Source: Treponema sp. UBA4377 (GTDB lineage Bacteria > Spirochaetota > Spirochaetia > Treponematales > Treponemataceae). Taken from it: 64,000 bases of DNA. Position 1 is the stretch's first letter. The number at the start of each line of letters is the position of its first letter. Under the pieces are notes generated by a model. That model was given only the letters and a program-made list of their open reading frames with translations. It did no database searches and was not told the origin of the DNA. The stretch lies in NCBI GenBank assembly GCA_002391235.1, contig DGRX01000018.1, forward strand, positions 103,364 to 167,363, read 5' to 3'. The translations under genes were made by a program, and so were the position numbers. Of the stretch, positions 44,601-52,032 are shown piece after piece.

Positions 44601-44669
44601 GGCCTCTACTTTGTCCGCGTCATCGGTCCCGGCATAGACGAAACGCGCAAAGTTATGTGCGTCAAATAG
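35640..44669 (+). CDS. Giant secreted repeat protein with C-terminal FlgD-type Ig domain
   Basis: A 3009-residue exported protein starting at GTG with a signal peptide (ALPLFA, cleavage near residue 22). Three W-x-G...W...NW modules begin near residues 25, 540 and 1165. The regions from about 540 and from about 1165 are diverged tandem copies of a module near 620-650 residues, built of Gly/Ala/Thr-rich beta-solenoid-like sequence. Residues about 1680-2900 are non-repetitive and include Ig-like parts. The end (TLDGNIVTYLRHG, YYNWNGTNNGGSKVARGLYF) is a FlgD Ig-like domain. No C-terminal autotransporter barrel is seen. Probably a surface adhesin or structural protein; no ribosome site is obvious. 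Confidence 0.85.
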   Translation: MKKSLRLLTLIFFSFALPLFAENYYWAGGGANANWTTAGNWRTGSEAGDVATTYPKTGDTAFIAGAYTVTINEDITVAALNIKKSGTAQYVGTDWTTKLTGSKKLTFGAMDFNRASSTDGVIGTLEIDCEAECTGILYTHSGTKLLIDGGNKLTTATLTHSATDKVPKSLIQVDGTLQAGAIDLQGDPNVGCNSLTVASGGTITATNLTWSKAGENYTNGGNALDNAGTITLSGDLTVKGPVANTGAINVGGNASAVLNATGDLGTISIGGNFENSGSGDLAITELQMTSATSITNSGAGSTTIAKLAGAQAATLSASTGSMTVSSYDATNVPSVTAATDNVSLGGGTVAALTVNASAEAVVAGDLTVTGGVTNNGTLTSNAKITMTGASASFGGTGSATIADFAYAPAATSGTGLLVAGDNTFTNFTCSTDGAKITISGNNSFTTLTVKSAGGTLSINGAQTVGTLDLEGKTGAGNLLNVNGSGSVTLPSTQSSGQYLSVARGGVSILPSAYYYNAADSSFTTAPAYGSDNNWIILNPLMEFVWTGANGTDWGTASNWNYNLVPGLAAATGGVDTRNYPVTIPAVTNYPDVSDATNYSVSDLTINAAAASLTLSSTGNVAASGTLTNKGTIVYSNTGRVTDGTAFINDAANGGTVEFASASGAADLSTPTAGYYNLTINGSGSFTANAALTVANALAVNSGDVYFNNGAGGATTSAATATFATTGNVSLGNTAGDSFTVTGALALPNSLGSLTLAGTITAGGGITLSKDAALAANTTFASATSLGAPVNLTAATALTVTTNAALTTSAAAPLTLTNASLANAAAVTGGNIIFEGTAAQTFAPDASSTYQSVTVNKTSGNFTASQALKAANLSITQCAGATFSGLVTVSTAYADATTAGSIAFNAGCAFTFASPAATFNTPMLMLDGATNPCAFTSGVLHTTGPTTLRGALNATDAAVTLGATTLAADTTIDAGSGAVTLGAISGGKELTFKNGGTLNLTGTVAASKINMTGAAPTLSGNGTTIPNLVYEPSDTTGAGLKVSDGNTFTNFSCSKDSAKITLSGANSFGTLTMTSGGGTLVVDAAQTVTTLALAGTSETSPLTITNAGNTGSITIATNQHTGNFLNIDPDKVSINTGYYIADNSKFINSTQIYGQRNHWILMNKAMAFEWTADAASEDWGTPGNWNYNLVPGLANATGGVSTKGYPALISNAPVKAYMPATGAVSYSVGQLTINDATSSLRIFSASLAIETQAGVSDTADGTLTNKGTIFYTSTGRITNGAAFINDTSNGGTVDFAGTESAADLAAVQYHNLIVSGSGTYTAAAALTVLNDLTINGTGTFTANAAATITNALAVINGIVNFNNGADDTTTSAATAAFTTTGNVSLGNTAGDSFTVTGGTLTLPQTLGGLTLAGTITAGGGITLSKDAALAADTTFASATSLGAPVNLTAATALTVTTNAALTTTSTNTLTLTNASLVNAAAVTDGYIIFAETTLKPHQVFTPNTASTYQSVTINKTSGGEFTVNQALNAIDFTVTENGTLTTSAAVNATNFTISDNNVYVANAALAAGSLTITKNGNATFNELATVTASYADTAAAGNVTFAKGCAFTFASSATTFNTTGTLTLNGATNACAFTGGVTHTDGPTILSGSVTSANNDITLGATTLAADTTINAGSGAVSINGTLNGAYNFTSNGSGALTFAGVVGGTTPPTQLTAAGPVAINAATTINGPITINGQTTVTAASITTPTDPATGLQHYKNDLSFTANCTVTGTVQAAANVATSGAAKATFNNDLWLYTNAGNAKDSTLGGGSASPSLDIKGNLFIAKSGQEATVASAVSGAKNILLLHGTLNVNAALSSTQDMIWLGANYSINDTNETAASQVAGLFAYKHASRKRAASYTDPFPTACPDGSSFGGSWTGAVAASAGTAVSAGQNFYANGLSITGSGAWSLLLKDNDNQTSAFAEVYNASITNCSANHNVAAAENVTASGCSNITTSRPVIFQADTVYDDVVHIAFKDSAGNSVTIENSGNEISAAAASIRNSAGGYASTYIDADCQTSTDGRGDIAGGFYIKSSNKWNTDAYGISAGAAQSSDRGSTGALPTHRTTIPYLNLPKALTTLYETLRDSSKNRIAHYYSATPDTSAASSAAGKTFTAVADNCAPVLIKVLTGQEIHEPPASQKDCDAHNFVEFVYSEPVDIASVSGGTTVAASDVNVQAVTDLGHATGTAGITFAGLATTASGSVNASLKTGSGSPHSLYRNFSASAGAAAANQAARIRVSIAGWVDGTVSGGYKNWAGYISSAATPSGTITRIANANIKDKSPAQNSLTTVSTTGHQLPTLSVQSSDGGTNELYGPWDATPPSFAPVRINGTTTWAPPVYDGSQEFEYVGASYGTGTLSAIEVHWFDNQPTYSENRQWFSRVGWADANSPTQYSTIVSYAADVRGGSRPDIGSAVTSANATTGGIRYCSLYNAYTAFKYSVVGSGTYNDFTQTIQGGAESSLFTYAGTATGTHTTGAEDGLYCKLRLDDTTLQPNTTFLMQFDSDACCVTDLAGNRIQCGSITMKSVDRTPPEYLMTAVPLGTKQMLIIFSKELNVDTLTLYDDATHHTDVSALDYIPQALELTGGSGTIAIDQSVPATCVFRNNKSTGIVVTLSQNAVLNDITGGILVNAIGVNKYDPLAGIPATITYIQDSIGNYLVPAKKHALSDFAVNAVNPQYAYDNTLTDGGVSTDYSLYVEGAWAVRDWNAEQGNYGTLSAAKEYIMQTTLYDGTSDNTGGAADFLGTSPAQTITSFFDSAPDANSVSTKINENTSLSWRIWHPNFTSAVFTSLAPVNNAPQYNLDGSANDSGIVFDIPQSVSSANWKGGDQVSFLFKMGSFTVDHFADGTAYPLYAVRLKDPNNIASLDLWSFKIKTTNQQRGGVSILNNVIDLNSGEHTVIQVDMKQSGNLNVIVMTLDGNIVTYLRHGQTDAGTHYYNWNGTNNGGSKVARGLYFVRVIGPGIDETRKVMCVK
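37267..40690 (+). repeat. Tandem duplication of about 1.9 kb inside the giant gene
   Basis: The segment from about 37267 is repeated from about 39138. Long identical blocks remain, for example 37974-38050 against 39939-40015, and the GGAACTACAA...GGTTCCAGGC segments. Offset between matching blocks drifts from about 1870 to 1965 bases because of small in-frame indels. Confidence 0.85.
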
Positions 44670-44745
44670 GAACGGCCAAGGCACGCTGCGCTTAAAGCCT
44701 TGACTCGTTCCTTTTGCGGGTGTATTTGAAATCATACACCCGCAA
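44668..44745 (+). terminator. Double hairpin after the giant gene
   Basis: First hairpin: AGGAACG/CGTTCCT enclosing AAGGC/GCCTT (44668-44712), followed by TTTT. Second hairpin: a perfect 12-pair stem, TTGCGGGTGTAT with ATACACCCGCAA (44714-44745) and an eight-base loop. Together they probably terminate the giant gene and face the end of the efflux operon. The remaining bases to 44844 show nothing else. Confidence 0.7.
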
Positions 44746-44844
44746 TTGCGGCGCAAAAATTGCCGGCAAGCCTAAAATTGTTTGCTGGCCGCATAAGCGG
44801 CAACATTCGCGCGCACATGGCTTGCGCGAACAGCCGTACTTTTT

Positions 44845-45183
44845 TTACCTTGGCTTGGCCTTGCTGACAAAGCAGGCGATGCCTTCCATCGGATACTTTT
44901 CGCGCAAGTCCTTGGCAAGACCGACGATTTTTTCGGCCTCGTCCTTGGAGCAGTAAACGACAATCATTTCGTTAAGCTGCGGCCAAACCGAGTCTCCCAG
45001 TTTTGGATTGGAAAAACCCGCTCCGGTAACGCCTGAGATTTTTGTGTAATGGGCGCCGATTCCTTTTTTCTTAAAGCCGTCCATAAAGTCTTCGTCAACG
45101 GCGGCGGAAAAAATAAGCTCGACGCGCTTTAACTTGCCGCCGTTTTCGCCGGCCTTTTCTTTCTTGTCTTTTTTGTCTTTCAT
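44845..45183 (-). CDS. PII-like small protein at the end of the RND operon
   Basis: A 112-residue protein with a Lys-rich N-terminus and a beta-alpha-beta-beta-alpha-beta pattern (KLKRVELIFSAAVDEDFMDG, YTKISGVTGAGFSNPKLGDS, NEMIVVYCSKDEAEKIVGLA). This matches the PII-like/DUF3240 type of protein often found with RND metal or drug exporters. The ligand is unknown; sensing of a nucleotide or small molecule is inferred. A GGGGGCGG site precedes the ATG, 12 bases after the pump gene. Confidence 0.7.
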   Translation of the reverse strand: MKDKKDKKEKAGENGGKLKRVELIFSAAVDEDFMDGFKKKGIGAHYTKISGVTGAGFSNPKLGDSVWPQLNEMIVVYCSKDEAEKIVGLAKDLREKYPMEGIACFVSKAKPR

Positions 45184-45195
45184 TTTCCGCCCCCT

Positions 45196-48100
45196 TTATT
45201 TTTTCTCTTCAAGCCGCTTTTGCTTGGCCTCAAGCTTGGCCGCTTTTTTGGCAGCCAAGCGTTCGCGGCGGCTGTTGAAGATGTGGTAAACCGCCGGCAT
45301 CAAGAACAAGGTCATAAGCGAACCGAATGTCATGCCGCCGAATACCGTAAGCGAAATCGGCTGCATCGAAGCGCTTCCTTCGCCAGGGAAGAAGGCCATC
45401 GGCATCAATGAAATTACGGTCGTAAGCGTTGACATCAAAATCGGACGCAAGCGGTTTCTTGCCGCCTCTACGCAGGCCTCGTCCAAAGAGTAGCCGCGCT
45501 TTCGCAGCAAGTTGGTGTAGTCAACCAAAACGATGCCGTTGTTTACAATCGTTCCGACCAAAACCAAAATTCCCATTACGGTGACGATGCTAAGCTGGTT
45601 GCGGGTCAAAGCGTAAATCGCCATAACGCCGATAAAGGAAAGAGGAATTGTCAGCAAAACGATAAAGGGATCAAGCAACGACTCAAACTGACTGGCCATC
45701 ACCACAAAAACCAACACAACGGCCATCAAGATAATCGCCGAAAAGTTTGTTACAGCTTCAATCATGTCTTCGTAGTCGCCGGAAATGTTTATGCGGACAT
45801 TTTCGTCGGCGGGAATGTTGTCGTTGATAATTTTTCTCAAGCCGCTTTGAACCTTGTCAAGAGAAACTCCAGAAATAGGCTTTGCCGTTACGTGAATGAT
45901 GCGAGACTGGTCTTCGCGGTAAATCGTTACAGGAGCCAAAGACTGCTCGTAGTGGGCAAAACTTGAAAGGGGAACTCTAAGGCCCTGGGAGTTGACCGCG
46001 GAAATCTGGTCAAGGTCGGCCAACTTTGAAGTGTCCTTTTCCGAAAGCCGAACGATAACGTCAATGTCATCGCCCTTGTCGGTGTAGCGGCTGGCGGTAA
46101 CGCCGTTAATGGCGCCACGAATTTCAGCGCCGACGTTGTAAATGTTCAAGCCAAGCTCATACATTTTGGCGCGGTCAACTATGATTTCCGCTTGAGGAAG
46201 GCCTTCCTCCAAATCGCTGGTGACTTCAGTAACGATGTCGGTTCCCTGCTCTTTTAAAAGCTTTTCAACCTTGCGGCTTGTCTCGCGCAAAATATCCAAG
46301 TCGTTGCATTTTATGTCAACGCTGATTCCGCCATTTGAGGCTGAGTTCATGTTTGTGGCGAAAGTCATGTTGGCGCCGGGGAACATGTTGAAGTATTTTC
46401 TAAGTTTTGCCTTGGCGCTTTTTTCGTTGTCCCAACCAGGCTCCCGCTCTCCCTCTTCGTAAAGGGCAAAGACGACGCTAGAACTGTTGGTGCCGTTTGA
46501 GGCCGACATCATTCCGGAGCCGCCTGTCATGATGGCAGTATACTTTACGCCGGTCAATTCCTGCATGGCGGTGGCCTGCAAAGATTCCGCCACTTGGTTG
46601 GTCACTTCAAGAGTGGTTCCCTTGGGCATTTCAATTTTTATCTGGACAGTGTTGGAAGCGGCCTCGGGCATAAAAATGAAGCCTACAAATTTTATCGTTC
46701 CGATGGAAAGAACAAACAAAAGAACAAGGCTCAAAATGCAAAGCTTTTTATGCTTGAGAACAAAGCGCACGCCCTTTGCGTAACCGTTGTCAAGACTGTT
46801 GAAAAAATTGTTGAACAAGCGGTCTATTCCTGCAAAAACGCCCTTTCGTTCCGAAGCCTTGCTTATCTTTAGATAGCTTGAAGTCAAAACAGGAACAAGC
46901 GCGATGGCGACGATAAGCGAGCACATCAAAGAAAAGATGATTGTCCAAGCCAAGCTGTCAAAAATCTGCCCCATCATTCCAAGCTTTTTGTGGAACATAA
47001 TCATGGGCAAGAAAATGCACACGGAAGTCAAGGTCGAAGCCGTGATTGATGTCACCATTTCTTGCGAACCCAAAATGGCCGCAACCTTTGGCTTGGCTCC
47101 CTTCTGAATGTATGAGTAAATGTTTTCCAAAACCACGATTGAGTTGTCAACCAACATTCCTATTCCCAAGAGCAAGCCGGCCATGGAAATCATGTTGATT
47201 GTGATTCCCTTGAAATACATCAAGAAAAGCGTGATGCAAACTGAAATCGGAATGGCTAAGCCGATGATGATGGTGCTCTTTACGGAGCGCAAGAAGACAA
47301 TCAAAACAAGAACCGCAAGCAAGGCTCCGATGACTACGGACTTGACAACTTCGCTGATTGTCTGTTCGATTACGTCAGTGGTGTTGTAAACCTCGACCAT
47401 GCGGACATCGCTTGGAAGGTTGGCCTCAATGCTGGAAAAAGCCCTTCGCGCGTTGTTGGCGGCAGTGACAGAATTCTTTCCGCTCTGCTTTTGAATCATC
47501 AAGATTACGCAGGACTCTTCGTCAACAGAAGCCAAAGACTCTTCGTCCTTGTATCCTTCGTAAACGTCGGCGACGTCCCGCAAAAGAACAGTCTTCAATT
47601 CCATGCCGCCGCTCAAGCCGTAAGTGCTGGCCTTGTATGAAATGACAGTGTTCTTCAAGTCTTCCACGCTTTGATACTTTCCGCTTGTCTTAATTGAATA
47701 GTTTGTGTCGCCGCTTGTAATTGTTCCGCCGGCGCTCTGGACATTTTGCGCGCCAATCATTTGAGCGACAGAACTTATGCTAAGACCGTAAGCTTCCAAG
47801 CGGTCGCGCGGAATGTCAACGTTAATGGATTTTTCACGACCGCCCATAATGTTGGCGCTGGCAATTCCGTCAAGCTGCTCAAAGCGAGGCTGAACGATGT
47901 CTTCGGCGTAGTCACGCAACTCCTCAGGCGTGCGGTTTCCTTTGAGAGCCAAAACCATAATCGGCATCATCGAAGGGTCCATTTTCATGATGATTGGAGA
48001 GTCCGCCTCGTCCGGCAGATAGGAGCGAACAATGTCTATCTTGTCGCGAATCTCTCCTGTAGCCGCGTCAAGGTCGGTTCCGTATTCAAGCTCCAAAATT

Positions 48101-48372
48101 ACAAGGCTTGTTCCGCTTGAAGAACGAGACTGCATCTTTTTTAGTCCGCTTACGCCTGAAAGAGACGACTCAAGGGTTCTTGTGACGCTTTGTTCGATTT
48201 CTTCAGGGCCTGTGTTTGGATAGTTTGTGTAAACTATGATGTAGGGAATGTCCATGTCCGGATACATGTCTACCGGCAAGTTGAACACGCAATATATTCC
48301 GAGCGCGATTATAACCAAAAAAGTTAAAAGGGTAGTTACCGGCTTTGAAACGCACTTTTCAGAAAAAGTCAT
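45196..48372 (-). CDS. RND-family efflux pump (AcrB/MdtB-like)
   Basis: A 1058-residue inner-membrane transporter with 12 predicted membrane segments and two large periplasmic loops, normal length for HAE1-type RND pumps. Visible family blocks: FNLPVDMYPDMDIPYI, the early pore-region PNTGPEEIEQSVTRTLE, GIGMLVDNSIVVLENI for segment 4 with its proton-relay Asp, and GTIVNNGIVLVDYTN for segment 10. The C-terminus is a Lys/Glu/Ala-rich helix. Its ATG overlaps the adaptor's stop by four bases. Drug specificity cannot be read. Confidence 0.95.
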   Translation of the reverse strand: MTFSEKCVSKPVTTLLTFLVIIALGIYCVFNLPVDMYPDMDIPYIIVYTNYPNTGPEEIEQSVTRTLESSLSGVSGLKKMQSRSSSGTSLVILELEYGTDLDAATGEIRDKIDIVRSYLPDEADSPIIMKMDPSMMPIMVLALKGNRTPEELRDYAEDIVQPRFEQLDGIASANIMGGREKSINVDIPRDRLEAYGLSISSVAQMIGAQNVQSAGGTITSGDTNYSIKTSGKYQSVEDLKNTVISYKASTYGLSGGMELKTVLLRDVADVYEGYKDEESLASVDEESCVILMIQKQSGKNSVTAANNARRAFSSIEANLPSDVRMVEVYNTTDVIEQTISEVVKSVVIGALLAVLVLIVFLRSVKSTIIIGLAIPISVCITLFLMYFKGITINMISMAGLLLGIGMLVDNSIVVLENIYSYIQKGAKPKVAAILGSQEMVTSITASTLTSVCIFLPMIMFHKKLGMMGQIFDSLAWTIIFSLMCSLIVAIALVPVLTSSYLKISKASERKGVFAGIDRLFNNFFNSLDNGYAKGVRFVLKHKKLCILSLVLLFVLSIGTIKFVGFIFMPEAASNTVQIKIEMPKGTTLEVTNQVAESLQATAMQELTGVKYTAIMTGGSGMMSASNGTNSSSVVFALYEEGEREPGWDNEKSAKAKLRKYFNMFPGANMTFATNMNSASNGGISVDIKCNDLDILRETSRKVEKLLKEQGTDIVTEVTSDLEEGLPQAEIIVDRAKMYELGLNIYNVGAEIRGAINGVTASRYTDKGDDIDVIVRLSEKDTSKLADLDQISAVNSQGLRVPLSSFAHYEQSLAPVTIYREDQSRIIHVTAKPISGVSLDKVQSGLRKIINDNIPADENVRINISGDYEDMIEAVTNFSAIILMAVVLVFVVMASQFESLLDPFIVLLTIPLSFIGVMAIYALTRNQLSIVTVMGILVLVGTIVNNGIVLVDYTNLLRKRGYSLDEACVEAARNRLRPILMSTLTTVISLMPMAFFPGEGSASMQPISLTVFGGMTFGSLMTLFLMPAVYHIFNSRRERLAAKKAAKLEAKQKRLEEKK

Positions 48373-49301
48373 TTTCTATCCTCCAAGACGGAAATGATGT
48401 TGACGCTGACTCCGTCGTTCAAAAGGTTCTGGCCTTTGACTACGATTTCGTCTCCGGCGATAAGTCCTTTTGTTATTTCAGTTTTGTTGTCAACCAAGAT
48501 TCCCTGCTCAACCGGACAAAGCTTTACCTTAGCCGGAGTGTCGCCGCTCTTTTGGGAAGAGACGACGAACAAATACGGAACTCCGTCTCTGCGGACAATG
48601 GCTTCGGCGGGAACAACAATTGCGTCCTTGACGCTTTCTGTAATAAGGCGCACGCGGGCGTACATTCCGGCCTTTATTCTTGAATCTGAAGATATTAGGC
48701 GAAGCTTGACGCTCATGGTGCGGCTGGACTTGTCCAATACCGGGCTAATCTCAAAAACTTTCGCCTTGAACTCAACGCCGGGATAAGCGTCAAATGTAAC
48801 GTTGGCGGTTTGCCCCAAGCTGATGCGGCTGATAAAGCGCTCGGCTACGCTTACCTTGATTTCAAGCTCGTCGGTAGAAGCGATTTCGGCGATTACAGAC
48901 GCCTGCGAAACCATCGTTCCTATTGTAGGAATGAACGAAATGACGCGGCCTGAAATCGGAGCCTTTACAGGGCTCGCGCTGTAGTCCATGCCGGGACGGC
49001 TTGCGTCAACGTAAGCCAAAACTTGGTTCTTGCTTACCATTTGTCCCACGCTCACCATCGTGCGCGAAACTTTTCCGGCCATGTCGGGCAAAGCCGCCAC
49101 CGAAGAAACGGCCGCGACGTCTCCGCCAAATTCCAAGTATTCGTCAAGGTTTCCGGCCTTTGTCTTGTAAGTGTTTACGGCGAACAAGGCCTCAACCTCG
49201 CCCTCTTCCTTTTTGTCCTTGCCGTCATTCTTCTTGCAGCCGGCAAAGAGCAGAGCCGCCAGCAAAGCGGCCGCCATGATTTTAATTCCAGTCTTTTTCA
49301 T
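48369..49301 (-). CDS. RND periplasmic adaptor lipoprotein
   Basis: A 310-residue membrane-fusion protein. The lipobox is LLFAGC (Cys22). A lipoyl/barrel-sandwich domain shows the two halves GKVSRTMVSVGQMVSKNQVL and SPVKAPISGRVISFIPTIG with almost no alpha-hairpin between them, then a beta-barrel domain (VAERFISRISLGQTANVTFD). The short hairpin resembles adaptors of many Bacteroidetes and spirochaete pumps. GGAGG six bases upstream fixes the ATG at 49301. Confidence 0.92.
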   Translation of the reverse strand: MKKTGIKIMAAALLAALLFAGCKKNDGKDKKEEGEVEALFAVNTYKTKAGNLDEYLEFGGDVAAVSSVAALPDMAGKVSRTMVSVGQMVSKNQVLAYVDASRPGMDYSASPVKAPISGRVISFIPTIGTMVSQASVIAEIASTDELEIKVSVAERFISRISLGQTANVTFDAYPGVEFKAKVFEISPVLDKSSRTMSVKLRLISSDSRIKAGMYARVRLITESVKDAIVVPAEAIVRRDGVPYLFVVSSQKSGDTPAKVKLCPVEQGILVDNKTEITKGLIAGDEIVVKGQNLLNDGVSVNIISVLEDRK

Positions 49302-49316
49302 ATTTTCCTCCAATCC

Positions 49317-50723
49317 TTATTCTTTATATGATGACAAGTCTGCGTTCAATGTGTATTCCAAATCCATCAAGGCCGAAATGTAGTTGAACTTTTGGTTAAG
49401 CTGTCCAAGCTTGGCTTGGTTCAACTGGCTTTCAGAATCCCGCAAGTCCAAAAGCTCCGTGGTTCCGTTTCTGTAAGAGCGGGCGCTTGAATCGTAGGCG
49501 CGCTGGGCGAGAGCGATGTTGCGGCCCATCGAATCTATTTGCTCGCGCGCTTGGTTCAACGTGTCCACGGCTTTCTTTACCTGAACCTTTTGGTTTTCAA
49601 CGAGCGTTTCCATCTTAAGCTCAAGCTTCTTCAAGTTGTCCTTTATGTCGGCCGCCTTTTGCCGGTTGGCTCCAAACGGAAGCATGTCAGTCAAATTCCA
49701 CACGAGCGAAGCCGCGAATTTTCCCTGGTCATTCCATTTTGAGTCGTCGCTCACGAATGTCTTCATCGGCTGGTAGTTGTAGCTCAAAACCAAAGCCGGA
49801 GTGTAGCTTGAAAGGTTCATCGCGGACAAATTAAGCCTCAACGAATCGATGGCTCCCTTCAAGTTTTGATAGTCCAAGCTGTTGACGGAATATTTTTCCA
49901 AAAGCTCGTCGCTTGTGACATTGACGTAAGTCGGCTCAATGGAACCCTCAAGCTGTATTTTTGTTCCAACCGGAAGTCCGATCATAAACACAAAATTGTC
50001 CATCGCCTGGTTCAAGGCCTGCTGGGCGCTCTCAACTTCGGGCTTTTGGTTTTCGTAAGTGACCTGCGCGTTTAGCAAGCGCAATTCAGGAATCAAGCCG
50101 TTTCTGTAGTTGGCCTCCGCTTGCGTCGCGCGCTGGCGGGCGTTTTCCAAAGTCGCTTTCTTTACGCCAAGGCTTTCCTGCTGGAGCAAAAGGCCGTAAA
50201 ACAATTTCTTGATGTTCATAAGAGTTTGCTTTTGGCTCTGCTCCCAAGTGATTTTTCCGCACTCGTAGTCAACCTTTGCGGCGCGTATTTTGCCAATGTA
50301 GGCCAAGCTCAAATTGAGCGACGCGCTAACTTCGCCGACAAGCGCCCAATGGTATTTTTCTTTTTCGGTAATAAGCTCTTGCGGAACGTAAGGCCGCCCT
50401 CCCGGCAGCGCCGACGCAATCTGGTTCAAACCGTTGGCCATTTGAATCATGTTGTTGTTCAGAGTCAAGTCCACTTCGGTCGTTCGCGCCGCCGAAAAGC
50501 TGGCTTGAACCTTGGGCAAAAAAACGTTCCAAGAATACTGGGAGGCGCGTTTTTTCATCTCCAAGTCAATCTCGGCGCTCTTAAGAGTCTTGCTGTTTTC
50601 TTTGGCAAGCTCAACGGCCCGTTCGACCGTAAGCGTCATAACTTTTTCTTGCTCTTGCTCCTGCGCAAAGGCCGGAACAAAAATCATTGCCGCAAACGCG
50701 AGCGACGCGAAAAGTTTTTTCAT
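49317..50723 (-). CDS. TolC-family outer-membrane efflux protein
   Basis: A 468-residue protein with a signal peptide ending FVPAFA (near residue 20) and the alpha-helical duplicate pattern of TolC-type channels (VERAVELAKENSKTLKSAE at the first repeat; ENARQRATQAEANYRNGLIP; AQRAYDSSARSYRNGTTELL at the second). It forms the outer-membrane duct of the pump. Its ATG overlaps the regulator's stop by four bases. Confidence 0.93.
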   Translation of the reverse strand: MKKLFASLAFAAMIFVPAFAQEQEQEKVMTLTVERAVELAKENSKTLKSAEIDLEMKKRASQYSWNVFLPKVQASFSAARTTEVDLTLNNNMIQMANGLNQIASALPGGRPYVPQELITEKEKYHWALVGEVSASLNLSLAYIGKIRAAKVDYECGKITWEQSQKQTLMNIKKLFYGLLLQQESLGVKKATLENARQRATQAEANYRNGLIPELRLLNAQVTYENQKPEVESAQQALNQAMDNFVFMIGLPVGTKIQLEGSIEPTYVNVTSDELLEKYSVNSLDYQNLKGAIDSLRLNLSAMNLSSYTPALVLSYNYQPMKTFVSDDSKWNDQGKFAASLVWNLTDMLPFGANRQKAADIKDNLKKLELKMETLVENQKVQVKKAVDTLNQAREQIDSMGRNIALAQRAYDSSARSYRNGTTELLDLRDSESQLNQAKLGQLNQKFNYISALMDLEYTLNADLSSYKE

Positions 50724-51970
50724 GCTATATCTCCATCATTCTTAATGTACTTGATTCCACATTCAATCATTTCAAAAACCGTCGAAACATAAAAGTCCAG
50801 CCACTCAGGCGGAAAATTGTATTTCGTTCCCATCAGCATAAAGCCGACGGTCAGTCCAGAAACCCATTTTACGAACAAGACTTCGTTGTTGTTCACCGGA
50901 AAGTCAAAAGCCGTCGGAGCGATGCCGGCAAACGCGATTGACTTGAAAAGCTCGGCGGCCTTTTTTTCAAAAGCCTTCGTGTCTTCCGGAGCCAGCGCGG
51001 CCTCTTGGAAAATAAAATATCCGTGAAGCATAATCACTTGCGGACGCATGGCAAAGTAATTGGCCTGCGTTCTCATCATTATGTAAATCGCCTCGTCGGG
51101 ATTTTTGGCGGCCGCTGACTTTTCCTTCAATATCGCGCAAACTCTTTCGGTCTCCTGAAAAAGCATGTTCATAAGATAGTCGTTTTTGTTGGCGAAAAAA
51201 GAGTAAATGCTGCTCTTTGCCATTCCCAAGGCCGCCGCAATTTTTTCAACGGTTATTTTTGAGGAACGGTTGTCCTGCATCAATTGGACAAAGGCGTTGA
51301 AAAAACGGTTTGACTTTTCATCGCTTTCAAGCTGAAGCTTGCAATGCTCGTCCAGCTCGCTTTTGCGCTCGCCAGAGATTGGATTCCTCTTCTTTCCCAA
51401 GCCGGAATAAATCAATTCCGAAACCTTTGTCTTGTACTGTTCGATGTCGTTGATTTTCACAACGTCTTTCATCGAGCAAAAGGCCAAAATCAAAAAGTGC
51501 AAGAGCGTATGCTGGAAAAAGCTTGGAACCATGTTTTGCGCGACATAGTTTTTCTTGTCCTTAAAAACGTCTTCGTTTATGACATTGATTCCGTTGTCCA
51601 GCAAAACCATGTTGACGCCTTCCGTCAAAAGCTCGTCGCTCAAGGATTCTTGCAAAAAATATGACAAATAGTTGGGATAGTTTTGGCAAAAGTCAAAAAC
51701 GCAGCGGACCGCTTTTTCGACGCCCTTTAAGTTATATGGCTTTCTGGAATCGTCCAGCTGTGAAATCATCAGCGCGAACGCCTCAAAGAACTTTTCGCGC
51801 ATTTTTTCCATCATTTCCTCTTTGTTTTTGTAATGCCTGAAAATCGCGGTCTTAGAAATCCCCGCCTTGGCCGCTATTTCGCCCAAGGAAATTCCAGACA
51901 TGCGGGGCTTTTCGTAAAGCCCAAAGGCGCATTCGAGAATCTTTTCTTTTGTGTTAACCTGCCTAGGCAT
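50720..51970 (-). CDS. Double-domain TetR/AcrR regulator of the efflux operon
   Basis: A 416-residue regulator containing two TetR units in one chain. The first helix-turn-helix is ISLGEIAAKAGISKTAIFRH (residues about 27-46), followed by a ligand-type domain. A second helix-turn-helix, ITVEKIAAALGMAKSSIYSF, lies near residues 242-261 with its own C-terminal domain. Single TetR proteins are about 200 residues, so this is a tandem fusion that could act as an internal dimer. AAGGA sets the ATG at 51970. Two operator-like repeats and a strong promoter lie upstream. It heads the five-gene operon it presumably represses. Confidence 0.9.
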   Translation of the reverse strand: MPRQVNTKEKILECAFGLYEKPRMSGISLGEIAAKAGISKTAIFRHYKNKEEMMEKMREKFFEAFALMISQLDDSRKPYNLKGVEKAVRCVFDFCQNYPNYLSYFLQESLSDELLTEGVNMVLLDNGINVINEDVFKDKKNYVAQNMVPSFFQHTLLHFLILAFCSMKDVVKINDIEQYKTKVSELIYSGLGKKRNPISGERKSELDEHCKLQLESDEKSNRFFNAFVQLMQDNRSSKITVEKIAAALGMAKSSIYSFFANKNDYLMNMLFQETERVCAILKEKSAAAKNPDEAIYIMMRTQANYFAMRPQVIMLHGYFIFQEAALAPEDTKAFEKKAAELFKSIAFAGIAPTAFDFPVNNNEVLFVKWVSGLTVGFMLMGTKYNFPPEWLDFYVSTVFEMIECGIKYIKNDGDIA

Positions 51971-51990
51971 CCGCGTTCCTTTTTTCCCAA

Positions 51991-52012
51991 CATTACCGAA
52001 CATTCGGTAATG
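51991..52012 (-). promoter_or_regulatory. Operator 1 of the efflux regulator
   Basis: Perfect inverted repeat with arms CATTACCGAA and TTCGGTAATG separated by CA, between the promoter and the regulator's start codon. Confidence 0.8.
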
Positions 52013-52015
52013 TTA

Positions 52016-52032
52016 ACGAATGTTCGGTAATC
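52016..52032 (-). promoter_or_regulatory. Operator 2 of the efflux regulator
   Basis: On the minus strand GATTACCGAACATTCGT, sharing ATTACCGAA-NN-TTCG with operator 1 but with one degenerate arm. It abuts the -10 box (52033-52038). The two sites are about 24 bases apart, on nearly the same helix face spacing. Confidence 0.7.

Noticed and set aside
35640..44669. Classical type V autotransporter
   Set aside because: The C-terminus is a FlgD-type Ig domain without the alternating strands and final aromatic residue of a 12-stranded barrel.
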